Below, in pieces: positions 25,810-35,487 of a stretch of 64,000 bases of DNA. The notes beneath the pieces are model-generated. The model was given only the letters and a program-made list of their open reading frames with translations, did not search any database and was not told the origin of the DNA. Positions within the stretch are counted from its first letter, which is position 1. Each line of letters opens with the position of its first letter. A program made the position numbers and the translations under genes. The stretch lies in the NCBI GenBank assembly GCA_036826635.1, contig DAISVY010000006.1:1-64000 (forward strand), in the 5' to 3' direction. The DNA comes from DAISVY01 sp036826635 (GTDB lineage: Bacteria; Zixibacteria; MSB-5A5; GN15; FEB-12).

Positions 25810-27885
25810 CTATATCTGCTCTTTAAGTCTGAACTGGGATACCATCTTCTGCATCCCTTCGGCCTGGCGGTTCAGTTCTTCCGCCGCCGCCGCCGACTGC
25901 TGCGCTCCCGTAGCCGTTTCCTTCGTTATGGCGGTCACGTTCTCGACGTTTTTCGATATTTGTTCCGCTGCCGTTGACTGCTGTTCCGAAGCCGTCGCAA
26001 TCTGGCGAATCATATCCATCACCCGTTGGTTCATGGTCACGATCTCATTCAACGAATTGCCCGCCTTGTCCGTCAACTCGCGACCGCAGTCAACCTCTTG
26101 GATGCCCGTTTCCATCGACCGTACCGCTTCCTGTGTTTCGCTCTGGATTCCCTTGATCATCTCCGTTATCTCGCCAGTTGCCTGACCGGTACGCTCGGCC
26201 AGCTTGCGCACCTCGTCGGCCACCACCGCGAAACCTCGCCCCTGATCCCCGGCCCGAGCCGCCTCGATAGCCGCGTTCAGAGCCAGAAGGTTCGTCTGGT
26301 CCGCAATGTCATCTATTACCCCTATGATCTGACCGATCTGGTCCGCCGAGGACGCCAGCTTGCCTATCGAATCCGACGACTCACGAACCACGTCGGCAAT
26401 ACGCTGCATCCCACAAATCGTCTGGCTGACTATTTCTCCCCCGTTAGCGGCCGTGTCCGAAGCGTTCCGGGCTCCGTCCGAGGCCTCACCGGCGTTCCGG
26501 GACGATTCCAGGATCGTCGCCGTCATTTCCTCGATAGCCGACGAAACCTGACTCATCTGTGCAGTTTGATCGTTGGCTCCCCGGGACATCTGTTCCGATG
26601 ATGAGGCCACCTCGTTCGCCGCCGACACCAACTGCGTCGCGTTGTCCGACATCTGACGAACTATTTGCGTAAGGTTCACGAGCATCGTCCGGAACGAATT
26701 GCCCAGAATGTCCTGATCCGACTTCGGCTGCACATCGACCTGAAGGTCATTGGCCGCAATACGTTCCGCCGCCGAAGCCAGGTCCTGCATGTAGGCGATC
26801 AAAGCCCGGAACGAGGCTGCCAGAACACCCACCTCGTCCTTCGACTCCAGTTCAATCGTGTGATTAATATCACCGGTCGATATCTTTTCAGCGACACGAG
26901 CCATTTGGGAAACCGGGCGTGAAACTCCCCGGGCGATGAAGAAAGCGATAAACACCCCAATAAGTACCGCCCCCAATACGAAAGCGGTAGTCATGGTAAT
27001 AGCCAGATTCCGAGCCGATTGCATGTTGTCTTTTTCCGTGCGACGCAGTTCGCCGCAAATCGCAACAACGTTGCGGCCGGACGAGATAAGCACGTTCTCA
27101 AGGGCCACCGATCTGTCATAGGCAGACTGATACGCATCAAAGGCCAATTCGTAATCTTCGGCACTTTTAACAACAGCGTCGATCTGATCACGGTTTTCCT
27201 GTTTCTTCATCATGCCTTTGGCTATCTGGGCTTGCTCTTTCAACTGGTTGAGATAACCGACGACCTTTTCTACGTACTCGGTGTCCTTTCTCATAACGAA
27301 GTTCTTCTCGTGCCGGCGCATCTGCAGTATCCATTTAAGCATGCGATTCGCAGCGTCCGCCTTGGCTACCCGGTCCTGAAGCTGCTGAGAACTCGCCCGG
27401 GAAGCGAATTCCTGTTCCATCTGTTCTTTTTGGCTGGTACGCAGGTTCTCGCACTCGGCTTCGCACCTTCTGCCGGCCACCACCATATCCTGCAAAGCTG
27501 CTTTGCCTTCTTTATCGGTCTGGGCCCAGTTTTCGCTGGCCTCCTGGTACGCCTCCAAATCCCCAATACACTCGTTAATAGCCGTAATTTCGGAAGGGGT
27601 CGTCAGCCTGGCTTCCAATTCGTTGGCCAGGGTGATCCCCTCGGTGATGTGTTTGTGCAGTTCGTCAATGTATTGATCATCATCCCGGATGATATAATTC
27701 TTCTCCGCCTGCCTGCAATCCTGGGCGATTTTGATCAGCCGATTGGCGTCATCGGCAACTTCCACCTTAGCCGATACCGTGGTCAGACCATCATAGCTCA
27801 CCCAGCCGGTGACCAGGGTCAGTATCAGGACGATACCGAAACCGATGTACAGTTTCTTGGCTATTTCCAGATTTTTCCAACTCAT
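25810..27885 (-). CDS. methyl-accepting chemotaxis protein with HBM sensor domain
   Basis: 691 aa from the ATG at 27885, behind GAGGGAGAG. TM1 is near residues 12-33 and TM2 near 293-315. The periplasmic region has two helical modules, CRQAEKNYIIRDDDQY and LQMRRHEKNFVMRKDTEY, which match the helical bimodular (HBM) ligand domain. HAMP follows, then the signalling hairpin with DQTNLLALNAAIEAARAGDQ and GRGFAVVADEVRKLAERT. HBM receptors sense organic acids among others; the ligand here is unknown. It is co-directional with cheW. Confidence 0.93.
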   Translation of the reverse strand: MSWKNLEIAKKLYIGFGIVLILTLVTGWVSYDGLTTVSAKVEVADDANRLIKIAQDCRQAEKNYIIRDDDQYIDELHKHITEGITLANELEARLTTPSEITAINECIGDLEAYQEASENWAQTDKEGKAALQDMVVAGRRCEAECENLRTSQKEQMEQEFASRASSQQLQDRVAKADAANRMLKWILQMRRHEKNFVMRKDTEYVEKVVGYLNQLKEQAQIAKGMMKKQENRDQIDAVVKSAEDYELAFDAYQSAYDRSVALENVLISSGRNVVAICGELRRTEKDNMQSARNLAITMTTAFVLGAVLIGVFIAFFIARGVSRPVSQMARVAEKISTGDINHTIELESKDEVGVLAASFRALIAYMQDLASAAERIAANDLQVDVQPKSDQDILGNSFRTMLVNLTQIVRQMSDNATQLVSAANEVASSSEQMSRGANDQTAQMSQVSSAIEEMTATILESSRNAGEASDGARNASDTAANGGEIVSQTICGMQRIADVVRESSDSIGKLASSADQIGQIIGVIDDIADQTNLLALNAAIEAARAGDQGRGFAVVADEVRKLAERTGQATGEITEMIKGIQSETQEAVRSMETGIQEVDCGRELTDKAGNSLNEIVTMNQRVMDMIRQIATASEQQSTAAEQISKNVENVTAITKETATGAQQSAAAAEELNRQAEGMQKMVSQFRLKEQI

Positions 27886-28361
27886 GCCCGCTCTCCCTCG
27901 TTGATTATCTTTCTCCCGTATCGCCTGCCGAAACCGCAGCAAGTTCTGTCGTTATCGCAACCTGATGTCAATGCACGGGCTGAACAATGCAATTGCGATA
28001 ATAAGGTTCACTCTGCCACATATCACTACGCGATTCGGGAAAGTGCTTTATCGGACAATACAGACCGAGCCCGGACCCGATAATTCCACCGATCAGTGAA
28101 ACCCGGATCGGCCTCAATTAATACTCGCTCCCTGAGTTCAGCTCGGATTGTCATCTTCCGTGTATCCCCTCGATCCGGTGGTCTGGTTTCTCTGTCGCCG
28201 ACAGCGACACTACCCCGTGGCTGCCTCTTCGGCATTCCTCGAGGCCCTATCCACCGCTCACCTATAGAGAAGTAATCGGCCGGATTAACAAGAACCTAAG
28301 CTATAGAACTGTATTAACTTTGACCAACCATGCCGGTCGGAAAAAGGCTCCCGATCCGCAG
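27886..28361. other. intergenic region upstream of the chemoreceptor gene
   Basis: 476 bp between the chemoreceptor and the symporter gene, both on the minus strand. Short open frames are present, but none has a ribosome site or protein-like sequence. I see no RNA gene or clear promoter pair. Confidence 0.4.
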
Positions 28362-29807
28362 TCAGGCCACAGAATCAAGCCCGGGACGAGGCCACCTCAA
28401 AGAGAAAAGAGGCGTGGCCACCAACGACACGATCATACCGACCGTACCGGCCTGAGGGGACGGCATGCCCCCGGCGTAAAGCGCTATACAAACGCCCAAA
28501 CCCAGGATCGACGAGATAATCGCCCCGGTTTTGTTTACCCAGCGAGTAAAAAGCCCCCAGATGAAAGGCCCCAGGAAAACCGACCCGATAGCCCCCCAGG
28601 AGATACCGAGAATGGCCACGATATGAGTTGGCTTGAGATAAGCGAAAAAGACCGACAGAAACACGAAAAAGGCGCTGGCCAGACGCATCAGGAAAGTGAG
28701 CTTTCTGTCCGAAACACCCGGATTGATAAACCCGGCGTAGAGATCTCGGGCCACCGAGGAACTGGAAATCAGCACCAGAGCAGCCAGGGTGGACATCGAA
28801 GCCGAGAGGATCAAAAGAAGGATCAGCACCGACAGAGAATCGGGGATGACGTTGGCCAGAAGCTCCGGCATCAGGGCGTCGAAAATCGGTGCGCCATGAT
28901 CAAAAGCGGTCGGCGCCGATTCCGGTGAGAGAAAGACGCGGCCGGTGGCACCGGTAAAATAGGCCGCTCCGCCAACGAGAATTGCGAAAATAGTGGAAGC
29001 CACCATACCGATCCGAATCGACTTACGGTCTTTGACGGCATAAAATTTCTGAACCAGTTGGGGCATGGCAAAAGGAGCCACGCTGGTAAGAAACACCAGA
29101 CTGAACAACGGCCACCAACCGGGCGGTCCGACCACCTCGGTGAGTTTGGGGTCTATTTCCCTCAGGGTCCGAACAATGCCGCTCAAACCACCGCCCTGAT
29201 CCACCGTACTCCAGACCAGAATTATTACCCCGACCACCATTATCATGCCGAAGAAAACATCGATCATGGTCATCGACCGATACCCGCCCAGCACCAGATA
29301 AAGCGCCGTGAACAGCCCCATCAACACCAGTGCCCATTCGTAGGGGATATGGAAATTGGACTCGAAAAGATGACTCAGCCCTTTGAAGACAGCCGCCGAA
29401 TAAGGAACGAAAAACACGAAGATACACACGGCGGCAAATATCTTCAGAAATCGGCTGTCATAACGTTTCTGAAAAAACTCCGGCATCGTGGCCACTTCGT
29501 ATTCGAGCGACATTTTCTTGATCCGATTACCCAGCAACCACCAGACAGCCAGCACCCCGATCAAAGCATTGCCCAGCGCGATCCACAGATCGGAAAAACC
29601 GAATCCCCAGCCGATTTTACCGGCGAAACCGATAAAAACAACCGCCGAGAAATAAGCCGTACCATAGGTGAAGGCGGTCATCCACGGGCCGATACTGCGC
29701 CCCCCGAGGAAGAAATCCGAAAACGAATGGGTCTTGCGCATGGCGCGCAGTCCGACAAGGACTATCGTCAGCCCATAGGCCACTATCACGACGATTTTCA
29801 GGAACAT
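28362..29807 (-). CDS. sodium:solute symporter (SSS family)
   Basis: 481 aa, about 13 TM segments. SSS features: SFSDFFLGGRSIGPWMTAFT near the N-terminus, GGYRSMTMIDVFFGMIMV in the middle, and ASMSTLAALVLISSSSVARDL, which carries the sodium-site Ser/Thr pair. It uses the sodium gradient to import an organic solute; the substrate could be an amino acid, sugar or monocarboxylate. The sodium gradient could be fed by the decarboxylase at 20.5-24 kb. GGGAGA precedes the ATG. Confidence 0.9.
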   Translation of the reverse strand: MFLKIVVIVAYGLTIVLVGLRAMRKTHSFSDFFLGGRSIGPWMTAFTYGTAYFSAVVFIGFAGKIGWGFGFSDLWIALGNALIGVLAVWWLLGNRIKKMSLEYEVATMPEFFQKRYDSRFLKIFAAVCIFVFFVPYSAAVFKGLSHLFESNFHIPYEWALVLMGLFTALYLVLGGYRSMTMIDVFFGMIMVVGVIILVWSTVDQGGGLSGIVRTLREIDPKLTEVVGPPGWWPLFSLVFLTSVAPFAMPQLVQKFYAVKDRKSIRIGMVASTIFAILVGGAAYFTGATGRVFLSPESAPTAFDHGAPIFDALMPELLANVIPDSLSVLILLLILSASMSTLAALVLISSSSVARDLYAGFINPGVSDRKLTFLMRLASAFFVFLSVFFAYLKPTHIVAILGISWGAIGSVFLGPFIWGLFTRWVNKTGAIISSILGLGVCIALYAGGMPSPQAGTVGMIVSLVATPLFSLRWPRPGLDSVA

Positions 29808-30140
29808 GGTCTCTCCCTGGTTGCTATGGCAGACAAGAGGGTGGCCGGCGGTTCTTCGGGGCCGTTCAGTGAGCCCGAGGACTCAACGCCTTCCCTCGTG
29901 GTCTGCATTCGTGGTTGCCGGGTTCACGCGGTTTATCGATCACTCCCGATGCCCGGGGATATACACCGATACTGCCTCCGACCCGGGCCGACCGGTGCAA
30001 GAACCACCGCCCCGACCAGAACCGGACAGGTTACGGACAAGCTGATTTACTGTGATCAATTAACCCGCACAGGAGACAACAAACCGTTCCCCGGGGCACT
30101 TGTCAAGCTTTCCGGTAAATACCTCGGCACAGCCGCAGCA
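29808..30140. other. intergenic region upstream of the symporter
   Basis: 333 bp of GC-rich sequence between two minus-strand transporter genes. It should hold the symporter promoter, but I could not identify convincing boxes. No gene is supported. Confidence 0.4.
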
Positions 30141-31451
30141 TCAATAAGGATAGAAAACGTAAAACAGCAGCGATAACGCGGCCAGAATCCACATGCCCAG
30201 CGCCACCTCGCGTGCCCGCCCGGCGAATATCTTGGCCAGGGGGTAAGTGACAAACCCGGCCGTGATGCCAACCCCCAGATTGAAACTGAAAGACATCATG
30301 ACAATAGCACAAAAAGCCGGCAGGGCCTCCGTAAGGTCATGATATTCAAGCCGGGTCACCGGGCCGAGCATAAGCAAACCCACGATCATCAGAGCCGGAC
30401 CGTAGGCACAGGCCGGTATGGCTGTCAGAAGCGGTGAGAAAAACAACGCCAGCAGAAAGAGCAACGCGGTAACTACCGCCGTCAGCCCGGATCGACCGCC
30501 CGCCTCAATCCCGGCCGCCGATTCAAGATAGATACCGGCCGTACTGGTTCCGAGCAGCGCCCCGACCACCGTAGCCGTGGAATCGCAGAGCATTGGTTTT
30601 TCTATCTCTGGAAGGTTCCCCTGTTCATCCAGCAGCCCCGCTTTATAGGACAAACCCATGAGTGTGCCGGTGGTATCGACGAAATCCATGACAAGCACGG
30701 TGAGAATAACGGAGAAAAAGCCCCAGTGAAGAGCCCCGGCGATATCCAGTTCCAGAAAGATCGGTTTCAGGCTGGGAGGCATGCTCACCAATTGCGTCGG
30801 GAAGGCAGCCACCCCCGTAACAAAAGCGACCACCGACATGGAAAGAATACCGATAAGCAAAGCACCCTTGAAACGGTGGATCATCAGAAAAGCCATAACG
30901 AAAAAACAGACGACGGCCAGAAAAATCGGCAGGCTGGTAAGATCACCCACGTGCACGGGGGCACCTTCCACCCCCAACTCGACGATACCGGTATGGTTAA
31001 GACCGATAAAAGTCAGATACAAACCGATCCCGACCGAGAAAGCGATCTTAAGTGAATTGGGGATAGCGTTGGCCAGCCAGCTTCTGATGCGAAAAGCACT
31101 GATAAGAGTGAAGAGCACGCCGCCGATAAACACCGCCCCCAAAGCGGTTTGCCAGGTGTAGCCCAGTACCTGCACAACCGTATAAGCGATAAATGCGTTT
31201 TCCCCCATGTAAGGCAGAATGGCAAAAGGCCGCCGGGCATAGATACCGAGCGCCATCGTTCCGAAAAACGCCGTCAATATGGTAGCAACCATCGAGGGAC
31301 CAAACGGAATCCCCGCCGCTTCCAGAACTTTCGGATTCACGACGATGACGTAGGCGACGGTAGCGAAAGTCGTTACCCCGGCCAACACCTCGCGGCGGAA
31401 AGTCGTTTGCAGAGCTTCGAGCCTGAAATACCTGCTGATCCATCCGGACAT
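30141..31451 (-). CDS. NCS2 family purine permease (AzgA/GhxP-like)
   Basis: 436 aa from the ATG at 31451, which follows a perfect GGAGGTGA. About 12-14 TM segments. Signatures of the AzgA branch are EVLAGVTTFATVAYVIVVNP, PYMGENAFIAYTVVQVLG and GTSTAGIYLESAAGIEAGGR. Proteins of this branch import adenine, guanine or hypoxanthine with protons. It lies 333 bp from the symporter gene, so it is probably a separate unit. Confidence 0.9.
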   Translation of the reverse strand: MSGWISRYFRLEALQTTFRREVLAGVTTFATVAYVIVVNPKVLEAAGIPFGPSMVATILTAFFGTMALGIYARRPFAILPYMGENAFIAYTVVQVLGYTWQTALGAVFIGGVLFTLISAFRIRSWLANAIPNSLKIAFSVGIGLYLTFIGLNHTGIVELGVEGAPVHVGDLTSLPIFLAVVCFFVMAFLMIHRFKGALLIGILSMSVVAFVTGVAAFPTQLVSMPPSLKPIFLELDIAGALHWGFFSVILTVLVMDFVDTTGTLMGLSYKAGLLDEQGNLPEIEKPMLCDSTATVVGALLGTSTAGIYLESAAGIEAGGRSGLTAVVTALLFLLALFFSPLLTAIPACAYGPALMIVGLLMLGPVTRLEYHDLTEALPAFCAIVMMSFSFNLGVGITAGFVTYPLAKIFAGRAREVALGMWILAALSLLFYVFYPY

Positions 31452-31689
31452 CGTGTCACCTCCAATCACGGCCGGTATTGCATGCGCGCGCCGGTCATCC
31501 GAAAAGAAATTGCAAACAAAAAGAACGGCTGTCCAGAAGAAACTTAACCCCTTAACCCCATCATCCGTTTTGAACCGGGTATGCGTATCACCACAGCATT
31601 GAATATACTGATAGTCACTCTGCGCAAGAGCGCCACCGGATCAACGGTGAGATTCGAATAACGACGCGGGGCGTGCCCGGGTAACACGT

Positions 31690-32934
31690 CTACCGTCTGA
31701 TTGTCCCGGCCAGACTGCGTATGTCCTGCCCGCTCGGATCCTGATAAACGCGCAAATCAAAAAGCGGCACCACGGCCAGAATATGATCGAATATATCCGA
31801 CTGGATAGCCTCGTAGTTGGCCCAGACCTGATCGTTACTGAAAACGTAAATCTCTATCGGCAAACCGTGCTCACCGGGCGCAAGCTGCCGCACGAGGAAC
31901 GTCATCGACTGATGAATCTTGGGATGATGTCTCAGATACGCTTCCACGTACGCCCGGAAAGTCCCGATATTGGTCAGGTGCCGGCCGTTGACCAGTTCGG
32001 AAGTATCGACCTTGTGTTCCTCGTTGTATTTCGACAGCTCTTCTTTTTTGCGCTCGATATAGTCGGTGATATACTGATACTTCGAATATCGACGCAACAT
32101 GTCCTCGTCGCAGAACCTGATCGTGTTGATATCGATATATACCGCCCGCTTGATCCTCCGGCCGCCGGACTCGCTCATCCCTTTCCAGTTTTTGAATGAA
32201 TCGGAAATCAGGGAATAGGTGGGAATGGTGCTTATCGTTTTATCCCAGTTCTGGACTTTGATGGTGTGCAGGGATATATCGACCACGTCACCATCGGCGC
32301 CGTACTTCGGCATCTCGATCCAGTCGCCCAGCCCGATCATGTTGTTGGTGGCAATCTGAAAAGAGGCCACCAAACCCAGAATGGAATCTTTGAATACCAG
32401 TATCAGCACGGCGGTCAGTGCCCCCAGACCACTGAGCAACACGACAGGCGACTGACCGAGAATGACAGCAACCAGAAAAATTGCCAGCAGCACGAGTACG
32501 ATTATCTGTACGATCTGCACATAGCCCTTGATGGGCCGGCTTTTGGCAATTTCCAGGGTACGGTAGACATCGATCACGGCGTTGCAAAAGGCGTTGAATA
32601 CCATACCGCCCACGATGGCCATATAAACGATAGCCAGCCGTCGAATGAGGTCATCGACACCGGGAAAGGCTCCGGCGAACCAATAGAAAATCAGGGCCGG
32701 GGCGATGTGCGCCGCCCGATGGAGAACCCGTCGTTCCAAAAGAGCGTCGTCCCACTTGGTTTTGCTTCGGCGTATGATAAAAGACAGCCCCGCCAGAAAA
32801 ACCCGTTTGGTCACGACATTCGCCAGCCAGGCCATTACAATGACAACCAGTGCAACAACCGCCCAGCTCACATATCCCAGAGCGGCCCCTTCCAAACCGT
32901 GACCGGCCAGCCAGTTTTTCACCAGATTAAACAC
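31690..32934 (-). CDS. mechanosensitive channel family protein (MscS, YbdG-like)
   Basis: 414 aa from a GTG at 32934, preceded by AGGGGA at 7 nt; upstream frame extension has only a TTG start. Five TM segments lead into the MscS pore helix (LLSGLGALTAVLILVFKDSI), then the beta domain (GDWIEMPKYGADGDVVDISL ... TIPTYSLI). A C-terminal extension with ERKKEELSKYNEEHKVDTSE matches the YbdG/MscM subfamily. It should open on membrane tension to relieve osmotic shock. Divergent from asnB. Confidence 0.9.
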   Translation of the reverse strand: MFNLVKNWLAGHGLEGAALGYVSWAVVALVVIVMAWLANVVTKRVFLAGLSFIIRRSKTKWDDALLERRVLHRAAHIAPALIFYWFAGAFPGVDDLIRRLAIVYMAIVGGMVFNAFCNAVIDVYRTLEIAKSRPIKGYVQIVQIIVLVLLAIFLVAVILGQSPVVLLSGLGALTAVLILVFKDSILGLVASFQIATNNMIGLGDWIEMPKYGADGDVVDISLHTIKVQNWDKTISTIPTYSLISDSFKNWKGMSESGGRRIKRAVYIDINTIRFCDEDMLRRYSKYQYITDYIERKKEELSKYNEEHKVDTSELVNGRHLTNIGTFRAYVEAYLRHHPKIHQSMTFLVRQLAPGEHGLPIEIYVFSNDQVWANYEAIQSDIFDHILAVVPLFDLRVYQDPSGQDIRSLAGTIRR

Positions 32935-33142
32935 GCTTACGTCCCCTGTTTCTTCATATTGGTCAACATCCGCGAATGACGGGAAAGTAAAACGCGGCCT
33001 TTGTCGGGACAAGCTTTAATCGGAATTATAGCCGAAACGGCGAGATCAACATTTCCCGTGACAAACCGACATACAGAAAGTAACATAGGCTGCAAGCCCA
33101 AACTAAAATATACAGCCACGAAAAGAAAGCGCTTGATCTCAT

Positions 33143-35140
33143 ATGTGCGGAATCGCCGGATTTTTCCAGATCGAAGGAAAAGCTGAACCCGACCGCGAGT
33201 TGATCGGTCGAATGGTGAACATAATCGAACACCGCGGCCCCGATGAGTACGGCGCGTATCTCGACGATAAGTGCGTTCTGGGACAGGCCCGTCTTTCCAT
33301 CATCGACCTGGCCGGCGGCTCTCAGCCAATGAGCAACGAAGACAGCTCGATCTGGATAACGTTCAACGGCGAGATCTTCAACTACGTGGAACTTCGCCCG
33401 GAACTCGAAAAGCTGGGCCACCGTTTCAAGACCCGCTCCGATACCGAGGTAATCATCCACGCCTACGAACAGTGGGGCAAGGACTGCCTGAACCGTTTCA
33501 ATGGTCAGTTCGCCTTCGCCATTTACGACAGAAATAAGGAAACGCTTTTCATCTCCCGTGACCGTCTGGGTATCCGTCCGGTTTTCTACACCGTTCACAA
33601 CGGTCGTTTCTATTTCGCCTCGGAGATCAAGTCGATCTTCTGCGATCCCGCCGTGCCGCGGCGTCTGGACTATCGCGGCCTGGATGAAACTTTCACCTGG
33701 TGGACCAGCGCCCCGCCGCGCTCGGCTTTCGAAAATATCAACGAACTCGAAGCCGGGACCTACGTGGAGATCAACAACGGCCGAATCAGCACCGGTCGTT
33801 ACTGGAGCATGGTTTTCCCGGAAGAATACGATCACGAGCGCACCGCGGCATCATGGGCGGAGGAACTTCGCGCCCTGCTGATAGATTCGGTGCGGCTGCG
33901 CCTTCGTGCCGACGTCCCGGTGGGGGCATATCTCTCGGGCGGGCTGGACTCGTCGGCCACCACGGCCCTTATCAAACATTTCACCGACACCCGGGTGGAG
34001 ACTTTCTCGATTGCCTTCAGCGACGCCGCTTACGATGAGTCGGGCTATCAAAACCAGATGGCCGAATACCTGGGGACCAATCATCACCGCGTGCTGTGCG
34101 ACTATCGCGATATCGCCCAAAATTTCCCGGACGTCATCTGGCATACCGAACGACCGATTGTCCGCACCGCCCCCACACCGCTATACATGCTCTCCCGCCT
34201 GGTACGAGAGAACAACTTCAAAGTCGTCCTGACCGGCGAAGGCTCCGACGAGATTTTAGGCGGCTATGACATTTTCAAAGAGACACTGATCCGCGCCTTC
34301 TGGGCTAAGGACCCCGAGTCCAAATGGCGGCCGGCCCTTCTCAAGCGCCTCTACCCCACGCTGCCGGTGACGGCTTCACGAGCCGGGGCCTATCTGGCGG
34401 CTTTTTACAAAACCGGTCTGAGCGAAACCGACAAGTATTACTTCTCGCACATGCCGCGCATGGCCACCGCGACCATGATAAAGAATTTCTACTCGTCCGA
34501 AACGAAAGAACGGCTGAGCGGTTACGATGCCCGCGAAGCCTACGGTCGTGAACTGCCGTCCAACTTCGCCCACTGGCATCATTTGGCCCGGGCGCAGTTT
34601 ATCGAAGCTCGTTCATTGCTGGCCGGATATATTCTCTCTTCGCAGGGCGACCGGGTCTCGGCCGCACATTCGGTGGAAGGACGCTTCCCGTTTTTGGATC
34701 ATCGCGTGGCCGAGTTTGCCGCCACGGTTCCGCCCTGGCACAAGATCCTCGGACTCAACGAAAAATTCATCCTCAAAAAAGCCATGCAGCCGGAACTGCC
34801 CAAAAACATCCTCGAACGTGTCAAGCAGCCCTACATGGCGCCCGACTCCAACAGCTTCGTGCAATCCGACGCCCCGGAATACGTGGGACGGATGCTATCC
34901 GAGGATATGGTATCACAAAGCGGCATCTTCAACCCGACGGCGGTGAAGAAACTTCATCAGAAATGCACTCGCATGGCCGACAAGCATCTTTCGTTCAAGG
35001 ATAACATGTCTTTCGTGGCCATTCTCTCGACGCAACTGCTGATTGATCGTTACATCGACAATTTCCAACCGGCCGCACCGGCGGAGCGCAAAGATTTCAC
35101 GGTCTGGGAAGACTGTTCTTCCTCGGCGGTGAAAGCGTAA
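33143..35140 (+). CDS. asnB: asparagine synthase (glutamine-hydrolysing)
   Basis: 665 aa. Class II glutaminase domain starting at MCGIAGFF with nucleophile Cys2, then the ATP-pyrophosphatase synthetase domain with GAYLSGGLDSSATTAL and LTGEGSDEILGGYDIF. It makes asparagine (or amidates a related acid) from aspartate, ATP and glutamine. The last 63 coding bases recur exactly as an inverted copy at 43214-43277, so this 3' end took part in a rearrangement. Confidence 0.92.
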   Translation: MCGIAGFFQIEGKAEPDRELIGRMVNIIEHRGPDEYGAYLDDKCVLGQARLSIIDLAGGSQPMSNEDSSIWITFNGEIFNYVELRPELEKLGHRFKTRSDTEVIIHAYEQWGKDCLNRFNGQFAFAIYDRNKETLFISRDRLGIRPVFYTVHNGRFYFASEIKSIFCDPAVPRRLDYRGLDETFTWWTSAPPRSAFENINELEAGTYVEINNGRISTGRYWSMVFPEEYDHERTAASWAEELRALLIDSVRLRLRADVPVGAYLSGGLDSSATTALIKHFTDTRVETFSIAFSDAAYDESGYQNQMAEYLGTNHHRVLCDYRDIAQNFPDVIWHTERPIVRTAPTPLYMLSRLVRENNFKVVLTGEGSDEILGGYDIFKETLIRAFWAKDPESKWRPALLKRLYPTLPVTASRAGAYLAAFYKTGLSETDKYYFSHMPRMATATMIKNFYSSETKERLSGYDAREAYGRELPSNFAHWHHLARAQFIEARSLLAGYILSSQGDRVSAAHSVEGRFPFLDHRVAEFAATVPPWHKILGLNEKFILKKAMQPELPKNILERVKQPYMAPDSNSFVQSDAPEYVGRMLSEDMVSQSGIFNPTAVKKLHQKCTRMADKHLSFKDNMSFVAILSTQLLIDRYIDNFQPAAPAERKDFTVWEDCSSSAVKA

Positions 35141-35141
35141 T
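35078..35141 (+). repeat. 64-bp repeat: asnB 3' end (copy A of an inverted pair)
   Basis: The last 63 bases of asnB plus one base are identical over 64 bp to the reverse complement of 43214-43277. The two copies are 8.07 kb apart and inverted, bracketing the SPFH and pterin operons and the AT-rich patch. Confidence 0.95.
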
Positions 35142-35171
35142 CTTTACGGTAACAGAACGAACTTGAATGGG

Positions 35172-35202
35172 CGGGCGTTATTGGTACTGATCAACGCCCT
35201 CG
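35172..35202 (+). repeat. 31-bp hairpin repeat (copy A)
   Basis: A hairpin with stem GGGCGTT/AACGCCC and a 13-nt loop, 31 bp after the asnB stop. The whole 31 bp recurs, inverted and exact, at 43285-43315. It may act as a terminator-like structure, but no T tract follows. Confidence 0.9.
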
Positions 35203-35487
35203 ACCGGCGGGACGGGCCTCATGATGTCGGCGATGTGGTGAACCGGGAACCAGGACCAGGGTTCGTACCACTGAACCAATCTCGATGCGGAAAACTGCGC
35301 TGTCGGACTCGAGGGTGAAGAAGCCGGTGTTGCTTGATTTTGACTGATACGCCGCATCGCCGGAGATCAGCGTCACCTTGACGGTTTGCTCGACCTGATC
35401 GGTAATGAATGAAAAGACCCTGCCGGGATAGTAACAAAAGGGGAAAGTCCCGCAATGAGACATCGAACCGTGGTTTCCCGAGCTCAC
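35191..35487 (-). CDS. small hypothetical protein, translationally coupled
   Basis: 98 aa. Its GTG start overlaps the TGA stop of the zinc-ribbon gene (GTGA), a classic coupling arrangement, and GGAG lies just before. The middle (VFSFITDQVEQTVKVTLISG, then FRIEIGSVVRTLVLVPGS) alternates like beta strands. The basic C-terminus runs into the repeated hairpin, so the end may have been changed by the rearrangement. No recognised family; real translation is uncertain. Confidence 0.4.
   Translation of the reverse strand: MSSGNHGSMSHCGTFPFCYYPGRVFSFITDQVEQTVKVTLISGDAAYQSKSSNTGFFTLESDSAVFRIEIGSVVRTLVLVPGSPHRRHHEARPAGRGR

Noticed and set aside
35172..35202. Integron attC site
   Set aside because: The stem reads GGGCGTT...AACGCCC, the reverse order of the RYYYAAC...GTTRRRY core, and no integrase is seen.
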